Part shown: positions 34,531-41,103 of the stretch, one piece after another
Position numbering within the stretch: position 1 is the stretch's first letter
How the letters are laid out: each line of letters opens with the position of its first letter
Source: an uncultured Hyphomicrobiales bacterium
GTDB lineage: Bacteria; Pseudomonadota; Alphaproteobacteria; Rhizobiales; Devosiaceae
Assembly: GCA_903828145.1 (NCBI GenBank)
Contig: CAIKKY010000011.1
Span: 1-41,103, forward strand
Direction: 5' to 3'
DNA: 41,103 nucleotides
Made by a program: the position numbers and the translations under genes
The notes under the pieces: generated by a model
The model's database searches: none
Told to the model about the DNA's origin: nothing
Seen by the model: the letters and a program-made list of their open reading frames with translations, nothing else

Positions 34531-35629
34531 GATCGAACTGCGCCATATCAACAAGCATTTCGGCCCGGACCACGTGATCCGCGATGTGAGCCTGACGGTG
34601 AAGGACCGCGAATTTGTGGTGTTTCTCGGCCCCTCGGGCTGCGGCAAGACCACAACCTTGCGCGCCATTGCCGGGCTTGAGGAAATCGACGAGGGCGACA
34701 TCCTGCTTGATGGCAGGCCGATCCAGGGGCTGCGCGCCGCTGACCGCGACATTGCCTTCGTGTTCCAGAACTATGCGCTCTACCCGCATTTCACCGTCTA
34801 CGAGAATCTGGCGTTTCCGTTGCGCGCCGTGGGCACGGCCCGCGATGCGCTCGACAGCACCGTGCGCTCGGTCGGCAAATCGCTGGGGATCACCCACCTC
34901 CTGAACGCCCGGCCCTCGGCACTCTCGGGCGGTGACATGCAACGCGTGGCCATTGGCCGGGCGCTGGTGCGCCGCCCCAAGGCGCTGCTGCTCGATGAAC
35001 CCATCGGTTCGCTCGATGCCAAACTGCGCGAAACCATGCGGGTGGAACTGAAGCGGCTGCATTTCGAGAACGGCTCGACCTCGATCTATGTCACGCATGA
35101 TCAGGTCGAGGCCATGTCGCTGGCCGACCGCATCGTCGTGATGAATGATGGCGTGTTGCAGCAGGTGGGCACGCCCACCGAGGTCTATCTCTACCCGGCC
35201 AACCTGTTTGTCGCCCAATTCATAGGCTCGCCGGTGATGAACATTGCGTCGGCCACCATCCGCAGCGATGGCGGCCAGGCCAGCGTCACCCTGGACGACG
35301 CCAGTTTCGACATGCCCGCCGACCTCCTCGGTATGCTCGACAAAAAACGGGCCGCCCCTGCCCTGTCGCTCGGCGTGCGTCCCGAGGGCGTGCTGGTGAG
35401 CCATACCGATCAGCCCGGCTATCGCCCGGCCGAGGTCCACCTGATCCAGCCCTATGGCGGGTTCGACATTGTGGACCTGCGCTTCGGCAGCAAGACCCTC
35501 AGGGCCCGGACCAGTTCGGGCTATGTCGACAGGATCGGTGCCCGGGTCTTCGCCCGCATCGCCCCTTCACAGACGCATTTTTTCGACACCCAATCGGGCG
35601 CCTCGCTCGACTTACGGCTAGGCGACTGA
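34523..35629 (+). CDS. ABC transporter ATP-binding protein 1 (MalK/GlpS-like)
   Basis: A 368-residue ATPase. Walker A is GPSGCGKTTT near residue 40, the Q-loop is VFQNYALYPH, the signature is ALSGGDMQRVAIGRAL (aspartate at the variable fifth position), Walker B is ALLLDEPIGSLDAKL and the H-loop YVTHDQVEA. A C-terminal regulatory TOBE-like domain from about residue 240 is typical of the CUT1 family. It is one of two different ATPases in the operon, so the importer is probably powered by a heterodimer. Confidence 0.92.
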   Translation: MAEIELRHINKHFGPDHVIRDVSLTVKDREFVVFLGPSGCGKTTTLRAIAGLEEIDEGDILLDGRPIQGLRAADRDIAFVFQNYALYPHFTVYENLAFPLRAVGTARDALDSTVRSVGKSLGITHLLNARPSALSGGDMQRVAIGRALVRRPKALLLDEPIGSLDAKLRETMRVELKRLHFENGSTSIYVTHDQVEAMSLADRIVVMNDGVLQQVGTPTEVYLYPANLFVAQFIGSPVMNIASATIRSDGGQASVTLDDASFDMPADLLGMLDKKRAAPALSLGVRPEGVLVSHTDQPGYRPAEVHLIQPYGGFDIVDLRFGSKTLRARTSSGYVDRIGARVFARIAPSQTHFFDTQSGASLDLRLGD

Positions 35630-35630
35630 C

Positions 35631-36704
35631 ATGGCCCGCATCCGTCTTGAAAACATCTCCAAGAATTTCGGGCCGCACACGGCGGTCGAAGATCTTGATC
35701 TCGACATCGCCGATGGCGAATTCTTCGTGCTGCTCGGGCCCACCGGCGCTGGCAAGACCACGACGCTGCGCATGATTGCCGGGCTCGACAAGCCAACCGT
35801 CGGGCGCATCTTCATCAACGAGGCCAATGTCAACGACTGGGGCCCGGCTGAGCGCGACGTAGCGCTGGTGCTGCAGCAATATTCGCTCTATCCGCGCCTC
35901 ACGGTGCGCGACAATCTCGCGTTTCCGCTGCGCTCGCGCGTGCGCAACCTGGCGCCGGCGGAGATTGACCAGCGCATCGATTATGCAGCACGCACGCTGC
36001 GCATTACACACCTGCTCGACCGCAAGACTGACCGGCTCTCGGGCGGCGAAATGCAGCGCGTGTCCATCGGCCGCGCCATCGTGCGTGAACCGCAGGTGTT
36101 CCTGATGGACGAGCCGCTGTCCGCGCTCGATGCCAAACTGCGCGAGGCACTGCGCACCGAACTGAAAGACCTGCAGCGGCGCCTGGGGGCAACCTTCATC
36201 TTCGTCACCCATGATCAGGTGGAAGCCATGACCATGGGCGACCGGATCGCCATTCTCAACCGCGGCCAGATCGTGCAGGTCGGTGCCCCGCAGGACGTGT
36301 ATTCCAACCCGCGCGATACGTTCGTAGCGAGTTTTGTCGGCGCCCCCGCCATCAATCTCCTGAAGGGTGAAGTGCAGGGCGGCCGCGCCGTGGTGACACC
36401 CAAAAGCTTCGAACTGCCAGTGGCGGGTCAGGCACCGGGCGCGGGCAGCTATATTTTCGGCATCCGCCCCGAGGACGTGCGGGTCGAGAGTGGCGCGCCG
36501 GTGGAAGGCCGCGTCCATGACATTGAGAACCACGGCATCGAGAAGATCATCACCGTGCGGGTCAACGAGCACTTCGTGCGCGCCAGCATTCCCGCCCGCG
36601 TGGATGTCGCGCTCGAGGAAGTCATCCGCTTCGGCTGGAACGCGGAAAAACTGATCTATTTCGACCCCAGAACGGGGATCAACACCCGGCACCAGATCGC
36701 CTGA
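35631..36704 (+). CDS. ABC transporter ATP-binding protein 2 (MalK/GlpT-like)
   Basis: A 357-residue ATPase beginning one base after the previous stop codon. Walker A GPTGAGKTTTLRMIAG, Q-loop VLQQYSLYPR, signature RLSGGEMQRVSIGRAI, Walker B VFLMDEPLSALDAKL and H-loop FVTHDQVEAMTMGDR are all intact. The C-terminal TOBE-like part contains YIFGIRPEDVRVESG. With the first ATPase it resembles the GlpS/GlpT pair of rhizobial glycerol importers. Both halves look catalytically complete. Confidence 0.92.
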   Translation: MARIRLENISKNFGPHTAVEDLDLDIADGEFFVLLGPTGAGKTTTLRMIAGLDKPTVGRIFINEANVNDWGPAERDVALVLQQYSLYPRLTVRDNLAFPLRSRVRNLAPAEIDQRIDYAARTLRITHLLDRKTDRLSGGEMQRVSIGRAIVREPQVFLMDEPLSALDAKLREALRTELKDLQRRLGATFIFVTHDQVEAMTMGDRIAILNRGQIVQVGAPQDVYSNPRDTFVASFVGAPAINLLKGEVQGGRAVVTPKSFELPVAGQAPGAGSYIFGIRPEDVRVESGAPVEGRVHDIENHGIEKIITVRVNEHFVRASIPARVDVALEEVIRFGWNAEKLIYFDPRTGINTRHQIA

Positions 36705-36719
36705 CAGGGCGGGGTGCCA

Positions 36720-36745
36720 CCCCATGCCCCCCGAGGAGCATGGGG
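36720..36745 (+). terminator. Stem-loop between transporter and enzyme genes
   Basis: CCCCATGC and GCATGGGG form an eight-base perfect stem with a ten-base loop in the 108-base gap after the second ATPase gene. No U-run follows. It may lessen or stabilise transcripts at the border between import and catabolic genes. Confidence 0.5.
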
Positions 36746-36812
36746 CGAGACAGCATCGGCCACGCCTCGCTGAGGGCGCGGCCACAGGACAAAGCCTCTG
36801 GGAGGAGGGACC

Positions 36813-37859
36813 ATGCCGAACAATTACCCCAAACTGCATAACGCCGCCTGGCCGGGCATTGTGGGCAAGGGCGCGCCGGACAGCGAGCCGATCATTGCGC
36901 TCGACACGCTCTTGCGCCTCACCGCCAATGCCGAAGTGGACGGGCAGAAATTCGACGGGATCGACCTGTTCGTCACAGCGCCGCATTTCGATATCGACAG
37001 CGATGCTGGCGCGGTGCGCAAAATGACCGACCATATCGCCAGCTTTGGCCTCAAAGTCGGCTCCTTTGTCGCCCCCATCTGGGGCGGCGCGGGCGGCGGT
37101 TCGGCCATGGGCGACGCCGATGAGGTCAAACGCTTCCTCACCCAGGTGAAGAAAGCCTCAAAGATCGGCCAGCAGATGCGCGAGCTGGGCATTCGCCCGA
37201 CCGGCGGCATCCGCGTCGACAGTTCAGTGGGCGTAGAGGCCTGGGACGCCGATCCCGAAGGCAACACGAAGAAGATCGCCGCCACCTTCCGTGAGGCCGG
37301 CAAGATTGCCGCTGACCACGGCGAATATATCGTCGCCGAAGGCGAAATCTGCTGGGGCGGCATGCATTCCTGGCGCGAAAACGTGAAGCTGCTCGAAATG
37401 GTCGGCATGCCGGGCGTCGTCGGCTATCAGGCCGATATGGCGCATTCCATGCTGTTTGTGCTTGGCGCCAATGCCGAGAAAGACCGGCTCCTGCCCGCCG
37501 ATTTCGAGTGGAGCGACAAGGCCGCGCTCGATGCCGCCTATCACCAGGTGGCCGATGCGCTGCGCCCCTGGACGCTCGATTTCCACGTCGCGCAGAACGA
37601 CGGCACCACCTTCGGTTCGGGCACTCATGAAAAGACCGGCCGCCATTGCCAGATCGACGACCCCAATGGGCGGCTCGATGTGACCAAGCACGCCGGATAC
37701 TGGCTGCGGGACGACAAGGGCACCATTACGAAGACAATGCGCCACATCTGCTGGGATGGCTGCATGTTCCCGAACGCGGTGATGGAGCAGCAGTCCACCT
37801 GGAACAAGGTGCTGGGCGCGATGATCAAAGTGCGCGAAGCCCATGGCTGGCGCGAATAG
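36813..37859 (+). CDS. Xylose-isomerase-like TIM-barrel protein (sugar isomerase/epimerase family)
   Basis: A 348-residue member of the sugar phosphate isomerase/epimerase superfamily, longer than the usual 260 to 290. Likely metal-site residues are in [20 protein letters not shown] (Glu and His), [15 protein letters not shown] (Asp/His), [17 protein letters not shown] and the final half CWDGCMFPN. An insertion with [20 protein letters not shown] may cover the active site. Next to a Gfo/Idh enzyme it may act on a keto-sugar or keto-glycoside, as pairs of these families do in inositol and C-glycoside pathways. Start ATG at 36813 with GGGAGGAGG upstream. Confidence 0.8.
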   Translation: MPNNYPKLHNAAWPGIVGKGAPDSEPIIALDTLLRLTANAEVDGQKFDGIDLFVTAPHFDIDSDAGAVRKMTDHIASFGLKVGSFVAPIWGGAGGGSAMGDADEVKRFLTQVKKASKIGQQMRELGIRPTGGIRVDSSVGVEAWDADPEGNTKKIAATFREAGKIAADHGEYIVAEGEICWGGMHSWRENVKLLEMVGMPGVVGYQADMAHSMLFVLGANAEKDRLLPADFEWSDKAALDAAYHQVADALRPWTLDFHVAQNDGTTFGSGTHEKTGRHCQIDDPNGRLDVTKHAGYWLRDDKGTITKTMRHICWDGCMFPNAVMEQQSTWNKVLGAMIKVREAHGWRE

Positions 37860-37875
37860 GGCTGAGGGGGAGATC

Positions 37876-39009
37876 ATGACCAAGACCTTGAATGTCGGCA
37901 TGGTGGGGTACGGCTTTATGGCCCGCGCCCACTCCAATGCCTGGGCCAATGTTTCGCACTTCTTCGATACCGGCTACCGGCCGGTGCTGAAGGCGGCCGC
38001 GGCCCGCAACGTGTCCAAGCTTCGCCATTTCGGCGAGCAATGGGGCTATGAGAGCCTTGAGGACGACTGGCGCGCGCTGGTTGCACGGAAAGATATCGAC
38101 GCCATCGATATCTGCGTGCCCAATGATCTGCATGCTGAAATCGCCATTGCGGCGGCCAAGGCCGGCAAGATGGTGCTGTCGGAAAAGCCGCTGGCCCGCA
38201 CCGAGGCCGAAGCCCTGCCCATGGTGGAAGCGGTCGAAAAGGCCGGCGTGCCCAATATGGTCTGGTACAATTACCGCCGGGTTCCGGCGGTGACGCTGAT
38301 CAAGAACCTCGTGGACTCGGGCCGCATCGGCAAGACTTTCCACTACCGCGCAAAATTCCTGCAGGATTGGACGATTTCTCCCGATGTGCCGCAGGGCGGC
38401 GCAGGCACCTGGCGGCTCGATGTCAATGCCGCCGGCTCGGGCGTGACCGGCGATCTTCTCGCCCATTGCCTCGATACCGCCACCTGGATCAATGGCGGCA
38501 TCACCTCGCTGACAGCGATGACCGAAACCTTCATCAAGCAGCGCAAGAGCACCGAAACCGGCCAGGTTGAGGACGTGGGCATCGATGATGCCGCTGCCGT
38601 GCTCACCCGCTTTGCCAATGGGTCGCTCGGCACTTTTGAATCCACCCGCTACGCCCGTGGGCACAAGGCGCTCTACACGCTGGAAATCAATGGCGAAAAG
38701 GGCTCGCTCGCCTGGGATCTGCACGATCTCAACCGGGTGCAGTTCTTCGACCATTCGGTGGAAGGCCAATTGCGGGGCTGGACCAATATCCTCGTCACCG
38801 ATGGCGAGCACCCCTATCTCGGTAAGTGGTGGGTGCCGGGCCTGATCATTGGCTACGAGCATAGCTTCACCCATCAGGTCGCCGATTTCCTCGACGGGCT
38901 GCGCACCGGCAAACCGGCGGCGCCGACCTTCCGCGAGGCGCTCGGCACCAACCGCATCTGCGACGCCATCATCGCCTCGGGCCGCTCTGGCCAGTGGGTC
39001 AACATCTAA
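37876..39009 (+). CDS. Gfo/Idh/MocA-family oxidoreductase
   Basis: A 377-residue NAD(P)-dependent sugar oxidoreductase. The Rossmann motif is [19 protein letters not shown]; the EKP motif appears as [16 protein letters not shown]; the catalytic stretch is [19 protein letters not shown], with an aspartate and histidine in the family positions. ATG at 37876, preceded by GAGGGGGAG, is preferred over the in-frame ATG at 37843, which lies in the previous gene. It probably oxidises a ring hydroxyl of the imported compound, with the two TIM-barrel neighbours working on the keto product. It is not close to the WbpB-like enzyme of the EPS operon. Confidence 0.87.
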   Translation: MTKTLNVGMVGYGFMARAHSNAWANVSHFFDTGYRPVLKAAAARNVSKLRHFGEQWGYESLEDDWRALVARKDIDAIDICVPNDLHAEIAIAAAKAGKMVLSEKPLARTEAEALPMVEAVEKAGVPNMVWYNYRRVPAVTLIKNLVDSGRIGKTFHYRAKFLQDWTISPDVPQGGAGTWRLDVNAAGSGVTGDLLAHCLDTATWINGGITSLTAMTETFIKQRKSTETGQVEDVGIDDAAAVLTRFANGSLGTFESTRYARGHKALYTLEINGEKGSLAWDLHDLNRVQFFDHSVEGQLRGWTNILVTDGEHPYLGKWWVPGLIIGYEHSFTHQVADFLDGLRTGKPAAPTFREALGTNRICDAIIASGRSGQWVNI

Positions 39010-39059
39010 CCAGGGGCCGGGGCCGCGCGCCCCGCCTCTTCCCTTCGCCGGAGTGCGCC

Positions 39060-39911
39060 ATGAAACTCGGGTTCAACCTGCTGCTGTGGACCTCGCATGT
39101 CACCGAGGCCGAATGGCCGATCATCGAAAAGCTGAAAGCCACCGGCTTCGACGGGGTTGAGGTGCCGATGTTCGAGGGCGATGTCGCCCATTACGAAAAG
39201 CTGGGCCGGCACCTTGCGGCGCTCGGGCTCAAATCAACCGGCATCGGCGTCATGCCGGGCGGGGGCAAGAACGCGCTCTCGCCCGATAAGGCCGAACGCG
39301 CTGCCGCGCTTCAGCACCTCAAATGGCTGATCGACTGCACGGCCGCAATCGGCGGCGATATCGCCGCTGGTCCCTTCCACCAGCCCTTGGGCGAGTTTTC
39401 GGGCCAGGGTCCCACGGCCGACGAAATCGCCCGCTGCGTCGAGGTGCACCAGGCCGCAGCAGACTACGCGGCGCGGCACAGGATCACCCTCGCGGTCGAA
39501 CCGCTTAACCGCTTCGAGTGCTATTTCCTCAATTCGGCGGCGCAGGCAGCGAGCCTCGTGAACAAGGTCGGCGCGCCGAATTACGGCTATCTCTACGACA
39601 CGTTCCATTTCAACATCGAAGAAGACTCGATCACCGCCGTGATCCCCCAGACCATCGGACAAATCAGCCATGTCCATATCTCGGAGAACAATCGCGGCGT
39701 CCCCGGGGCCGGCCATATCGACTTCCAGTCGGTGTTCAACGCCCTGAAAGGTGCTGGCTATGACGGCTGGATGACGATTGAGGCCTTTGGCGCCGCCCTG
39801 CCCGGCCTGGCCGCCGCCACCAAGATCTGGCGGCCGCTGTTTTCGCGCTACGAGGATGTCTACGAAAAAGGCTACGCGCTGATGCGCGCGGGCTGGGATC
39901 AGGCGAAATAG
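39060..39911 (+). CDS. D-tagatose/D-psicose 3-epimerase-like TIM-barrel protein
   Basis: A 283-residue protein of the tagatose 3-epimerase/hydroxypyruvate isomerase type. Catalytic and metal residues line up: the glutamate in ITLAVEPLNRFECYFLN (about residue 148), Asp and His in YGYLYDTFHFNIEED, His in GQISHVHISENNRGVPG, and the second glutamate in GYDGWMTIEAFGAALPG. Such enzymes epimerise ketohexoses at C3 with a divalent metal. ATG at 39060 is used since the frame upstream overlaps the previous gene. It suggests that a keto-sugar occurs in the pathway. Confidence 0.85.
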   Translation: MKLGFNLLLWTSHVTEAEWPIIEKLKATGFDGVEVPMFEGDVAHYEKLGRHLAALGLKSTGIGVMPGGGKNALSPDKAERAAALQHLKWLIDCTAAIGGDIAAGPFHQPLGEFSGQGPTADEIARCVEVHQAAADYAARHRITLAVEPLNRFECYFLNSAAQAASLVNKVGAPNYGYLYDTFHFNIEEDSITAVIPQTIGQISHVHISENNRGVPGAGHIDFQSVFNALKGAGYDGWMTIEAFGAALPGLAAATKIWRPLFSRYEDVYEKGYALMRAGWDQAK

Positions 39912-39928
39912 CATAGGGACAGGAGACG

Positions 39929-40261
39929 ATGATGAAGCGCATGGGACGCATCATCCGGGTGAAACCCGAGCATCTCGAGGAGTATCAGCGCATTCATGCC
40001 GCGGTGTGGCCTGATGTGCTCAAGGTGATCTCCGCCGCGAACATGACCAATTATTCGATCTTCCTCAAAGAGCCGGAAAACCTGCTCTTTGCCTATCTCG
40101 AATATACCGGCACTGATTTCGACGCCGACATGAAGCGGCTTGGAGAAGAGCCCGCGATGCAGCGCTGGTGGACGCTGACCGACCCGATGCAGGAGCCCGT
40201 CGACACCCGCGCCCCCGGCGAGTGGTGGGCCGAAATGCGCAGCGTCTTCTTCCACGCCTGA
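39929..40261 (+). CDS. rhaM: L-rhamnose mutarotase family protein
   Basis: A 110-residue dimeric alpha/beta-barrel protein of the RhaM family: MGRIIRVKPEHLEEYQRIHA, WPDVLKVISAANMTNYSIFL, LFAYLEYTGTDFDADM and a terminal RSVFFHA with histidine. It converts alpha and beta anomers of L-rhamnose or a similar 6-deoxy or pentose sugar. No rhamnose isomerase, kinase or aldolase is nearby, so the true sugar may differ. ATG at 39929 has AGGAG upstream; a second ATG directly follows. Last gene of the catabolic operon. Confidence 0.87.
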   Translation: MMKRMGRIIRVKPEHLEEYQRIHAAVWPDVLKVISAANMTNYSIFLKEPENLLFAYLEYTGTDFDADMKRLGEEPAMQRWWTLTDPMQEPVDTRAPGEWWAEMRSVFFHA

Positions 40262-40293
40262 GCCCGAGCGTGGCGGGCGTTGGGGTGCTGCGG

Positions 40294-40476
40294 TCAGCCC
40301 GGGGCGCCCTCCTTGACCAGATCGCTTTCGCCCTCGCTCAGCACCACGGTCGAGGTGTCGCGGATCACCTCAACGGGTTCATCGGGCGCCAATTTGCCCA
40401 TGCGGGCGAGCAGGGCATGGGCGAGACGCGTGCCGATGGTCCAGGGGTCCTGATAGAACGTGACCTGAGCCCTCAA
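40294..40476 (-). pseudogene. C-terminal fragment of a probable periplasmic-binding-fold regulator (LacI-like)
   Basis: A minus-strand frame of about 55 codons reads AQVTFYQDPWTIGTRLAHAL, LARMGKLAPDEPVEVIRDTS and TVVLSEGESDL before its stop. This looks like the last helices and strands of a LacI-type repressor or a sugar-binding protein. An in-frame stop is met just upstream, near 40480, and the IS-like end at 40513 is close, so the N-terminal part is missing. It lies tail to tail with rhaM and may be what is left of the operon's own regulator. Family assignment is uncertain. Confidence 0.5.
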
Positions 40477-40512
40477 ATCTCATCCAGATTTTGGTGTAGT
40501 CCGCCGCAGTTT

Positions 40513-40678
40513 TGAAGTGCTCCCCGTTTTTGGATCGCCCGGGAGGGGATTTTCCGGGGGTGAACGATCAGGGTGGACGGGATGCCCCTGACGCGTTCAT
40601 GAGCGATATCAGGGGCTTATTCCCGATGGCGCTGTGGGGACGAACTTCGTTGTAGTCCCTACGCCATTCCTCCATCTT
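40513..40678 (-). mobile_element. IS3-family end remnant (right end)
   Basis: The end begins TGAAGTGCTCCCCG at 40513 and is followed by the last part of a transposase OrfB gene on the minus strand. Homology stops near 40678 where the usual DAREKMEEW context is lost. It differs at a few positions from the copies at 40959 and 41009, so it is an older or different copy. Confidence 0.8.
40568..40678 (-). pseudogene. IS3-family transposase OrfB, C-terminal fragment
   Basis: The frame gives KMEEWRRDYNEVRPHSAIGN, then KPLISLMNASGASRPP and stop at 40568. This is the C-terminal end of the integrase-type transposase, just after the DDE catalytic core. Residues before KMEEW (CRQSIDEPSV) do not match the family, so the gene is cut there. 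Confidence 0.85.
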
Positions 40679-40850
40679 CACACTGGGCTCGTCAATGCTT
40701 TGGCGGCAGGATTGTTGGTCATATATCGTGCAACAAGCGCCCAAATAGGCACCTCGCGCTGCACGTACACTTCGCAAGCGCGTCCAGTAACTGTGCGTTT
40801 GACGCGCCAGATCAGGCGCAATTTCGACCTATAATTTATTCAAGGCTATT

Positions 40851-40958
40851 TCAGAACCTTTGCTTCAATCCCTTAGTTGTCTCATCATAGATCGCCCCAC
40901 TGAGATTCGTGTCGATCCCAATGATAGCGCCGGTTAGGTTCGCGCCGGTTAAGTTCGC
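40851..40958 (-). pseudogene. Pentapeptide-repeat protein, C-terminal fragment cut by IS
   Basis: Read from the IS border at 40958, the frame is ANLTGANLTGAIIGIDTNLS, then GAIYDETTKGLKQRF and stop at 40851. The A(N/D)LxG units are the right-handed beta-helix repeats of pentapeptide proteins. Only about 35 codons remain; the start was lost to the IS insertion or lies beyond it. Confidence 0.75.
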
Positions 40959-41058
40959 TGAAGTGCTCCCCGATTTTGGACCGCCCGGGAGGGGATTTTC
41001 CGGGGGCGTGAAGTGCTCCCCGATTTTGGACCGCCCGGGAGGGGATTTTCCGGGGGCG
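40959..41058. repeat. Perfect tandem duplication of a 50-bp IS end
   Basis: Two identical 50-base units at 40959-41008 and 41009-41058, each starting TGAAGTGCTCCCCGATTTTG and ending in CCGGGGGCG. The second leads into the IS body. One end unit standing alone before a full end is unusual. Confidence 0.9.
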
Positions 41059-41103
41059 AACGATCAGGGTGGGCCGGATGCCCCTGACGCGTTCATGAGC
41101 GAT
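41009..41103 (-). mobile_element. IS3-family insertion sequence, right-end portion (cut by window edge)
   Basis: The element starts at 41009 with the same terminal sequence as the 40513 remnant and continues off the window. The OrfB stop is at 41064. Orientation is minus, the same as the IS at the left edge. Confidence 0.85.
41064..41103 (-). CDS. IS3-family transposase OrfB, C-terminal end
   Basis: The last codons read SLMNASGASGPP and stop at 41064, the same ending as the 40568 fragment apart from one residue. The rest of the gene lies beyond the right edge. Confidence 0.8.
   Translation of the reverse strand, partial: SLMNASGASGPP

Noticed and set aside
34006-34752. Minus-strand frame of 248 codons
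   Set aside because: It is antisense to the permease 2, small membrane protein and ATPase genes, which overlap in the way expected of a true operon.
35499-37034. Minus-strand open frame of 511 codons opposite the second ATPase gene
   Set aside because: It mirrors an intact ATPase with all motifs on the plus strand; composition is that of an antisense shadow.
40634-40834. Plus-strand frame of 66 codons near the IS remnant
   Set aside because: It starts antisense to the transposase tail and runs into unplaced DNA with no family features.

Overview
The window is GC-rich bacterial DNA that most resembles an alphaproteobacterium (Rhodobacterales or Hyphomicrobiales). The reasons are the EPS-associated MarR-type regulators, the two-ATPase Glp-like ABC importer, the RepB/ParB-like relic and the IS3-family elements. 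This placement rests on family knowledge, not a search. I saw no rRNA, tRNA or CRISPR.

Layout. (1) 1-180: start of an IS3-family element cut by the window edge; it interrupts manC. (2) 181-15786, all on the minus strand: an exopolysaccharide/O-antigen-type operon read from right to left. It begins with a MarR-like regulator, then a WbpB/WbpD/WbpE-like trio for a diacetamido-uronic acid, methyltransferases, a Wzx flippase, four glycosyltransferase-like proteins, a Wzy polymerase and two acyltransferases. Its distal end holds a decayed GDP-L-fucose module (manC, fcl and gmd are all broken) around an intact FkbM methyltransferase. (3) 15787-18444: a non-coding and degenerate stretch with a second EPS-type MarR regulator, a ParB/RepB-like pseudogene, repeats, and an AT-rich leader ending in a nine-G tract. 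(4) 18445-20138, plus strand: a WecA-like initiating sugar-phosphate transferase and a specialised NusG/RfaH-like antiterminator. (5) 20029-26958, minus strand: assembly and export genes (FecR-like secreted protein, PHP phosphatase, Wza-like lipoprotein, Wzc-like co-polymerase/kinase, TPR-like membrane protein, O-antigen ligase-like protein). Blocks 2, 4 and 5 together make a Wzx/Wzy-dependent polysaccharide system.

(6) 27375-40261 is a separate carbohydrate-catabolism locus. On the minus strand are a cupin, a phosphoenolpyruvate-hydrolase-family TIM barrel and a Tm-1-like (UPF0261) protein. They diverge from a TetR regulator with a candidate operator over its start codon. A plus-strand operon follows: solute-binding protein, two permeases, a small GlpU-like membrane protein, two ATPases, a TIM-barrel isomerase-like protein, a Gfo/Idh/MocA oxidoreductase, a tagatose/psicose-epimerase-like TIM barrel and an L-rhamnose mutarotase. 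The substrate is not known; the gene set suggests import and oxidation/epimerisation of a sugar or glycoside, and this is the best candidate for an undescribed pathway here.

(7) 40294-41103 is a scrap region: a C-terminal fragment of a probable sugar-responsive regulator or binding protein, an IS3-family end, the tail of a pentapeptide-repeat gene, a perfect 50-bp tandem duplication of an IS end, and the start of another IS copy. The terminal IS elements at the two window edges lie in the same orientation and flank about 40.8 kb.
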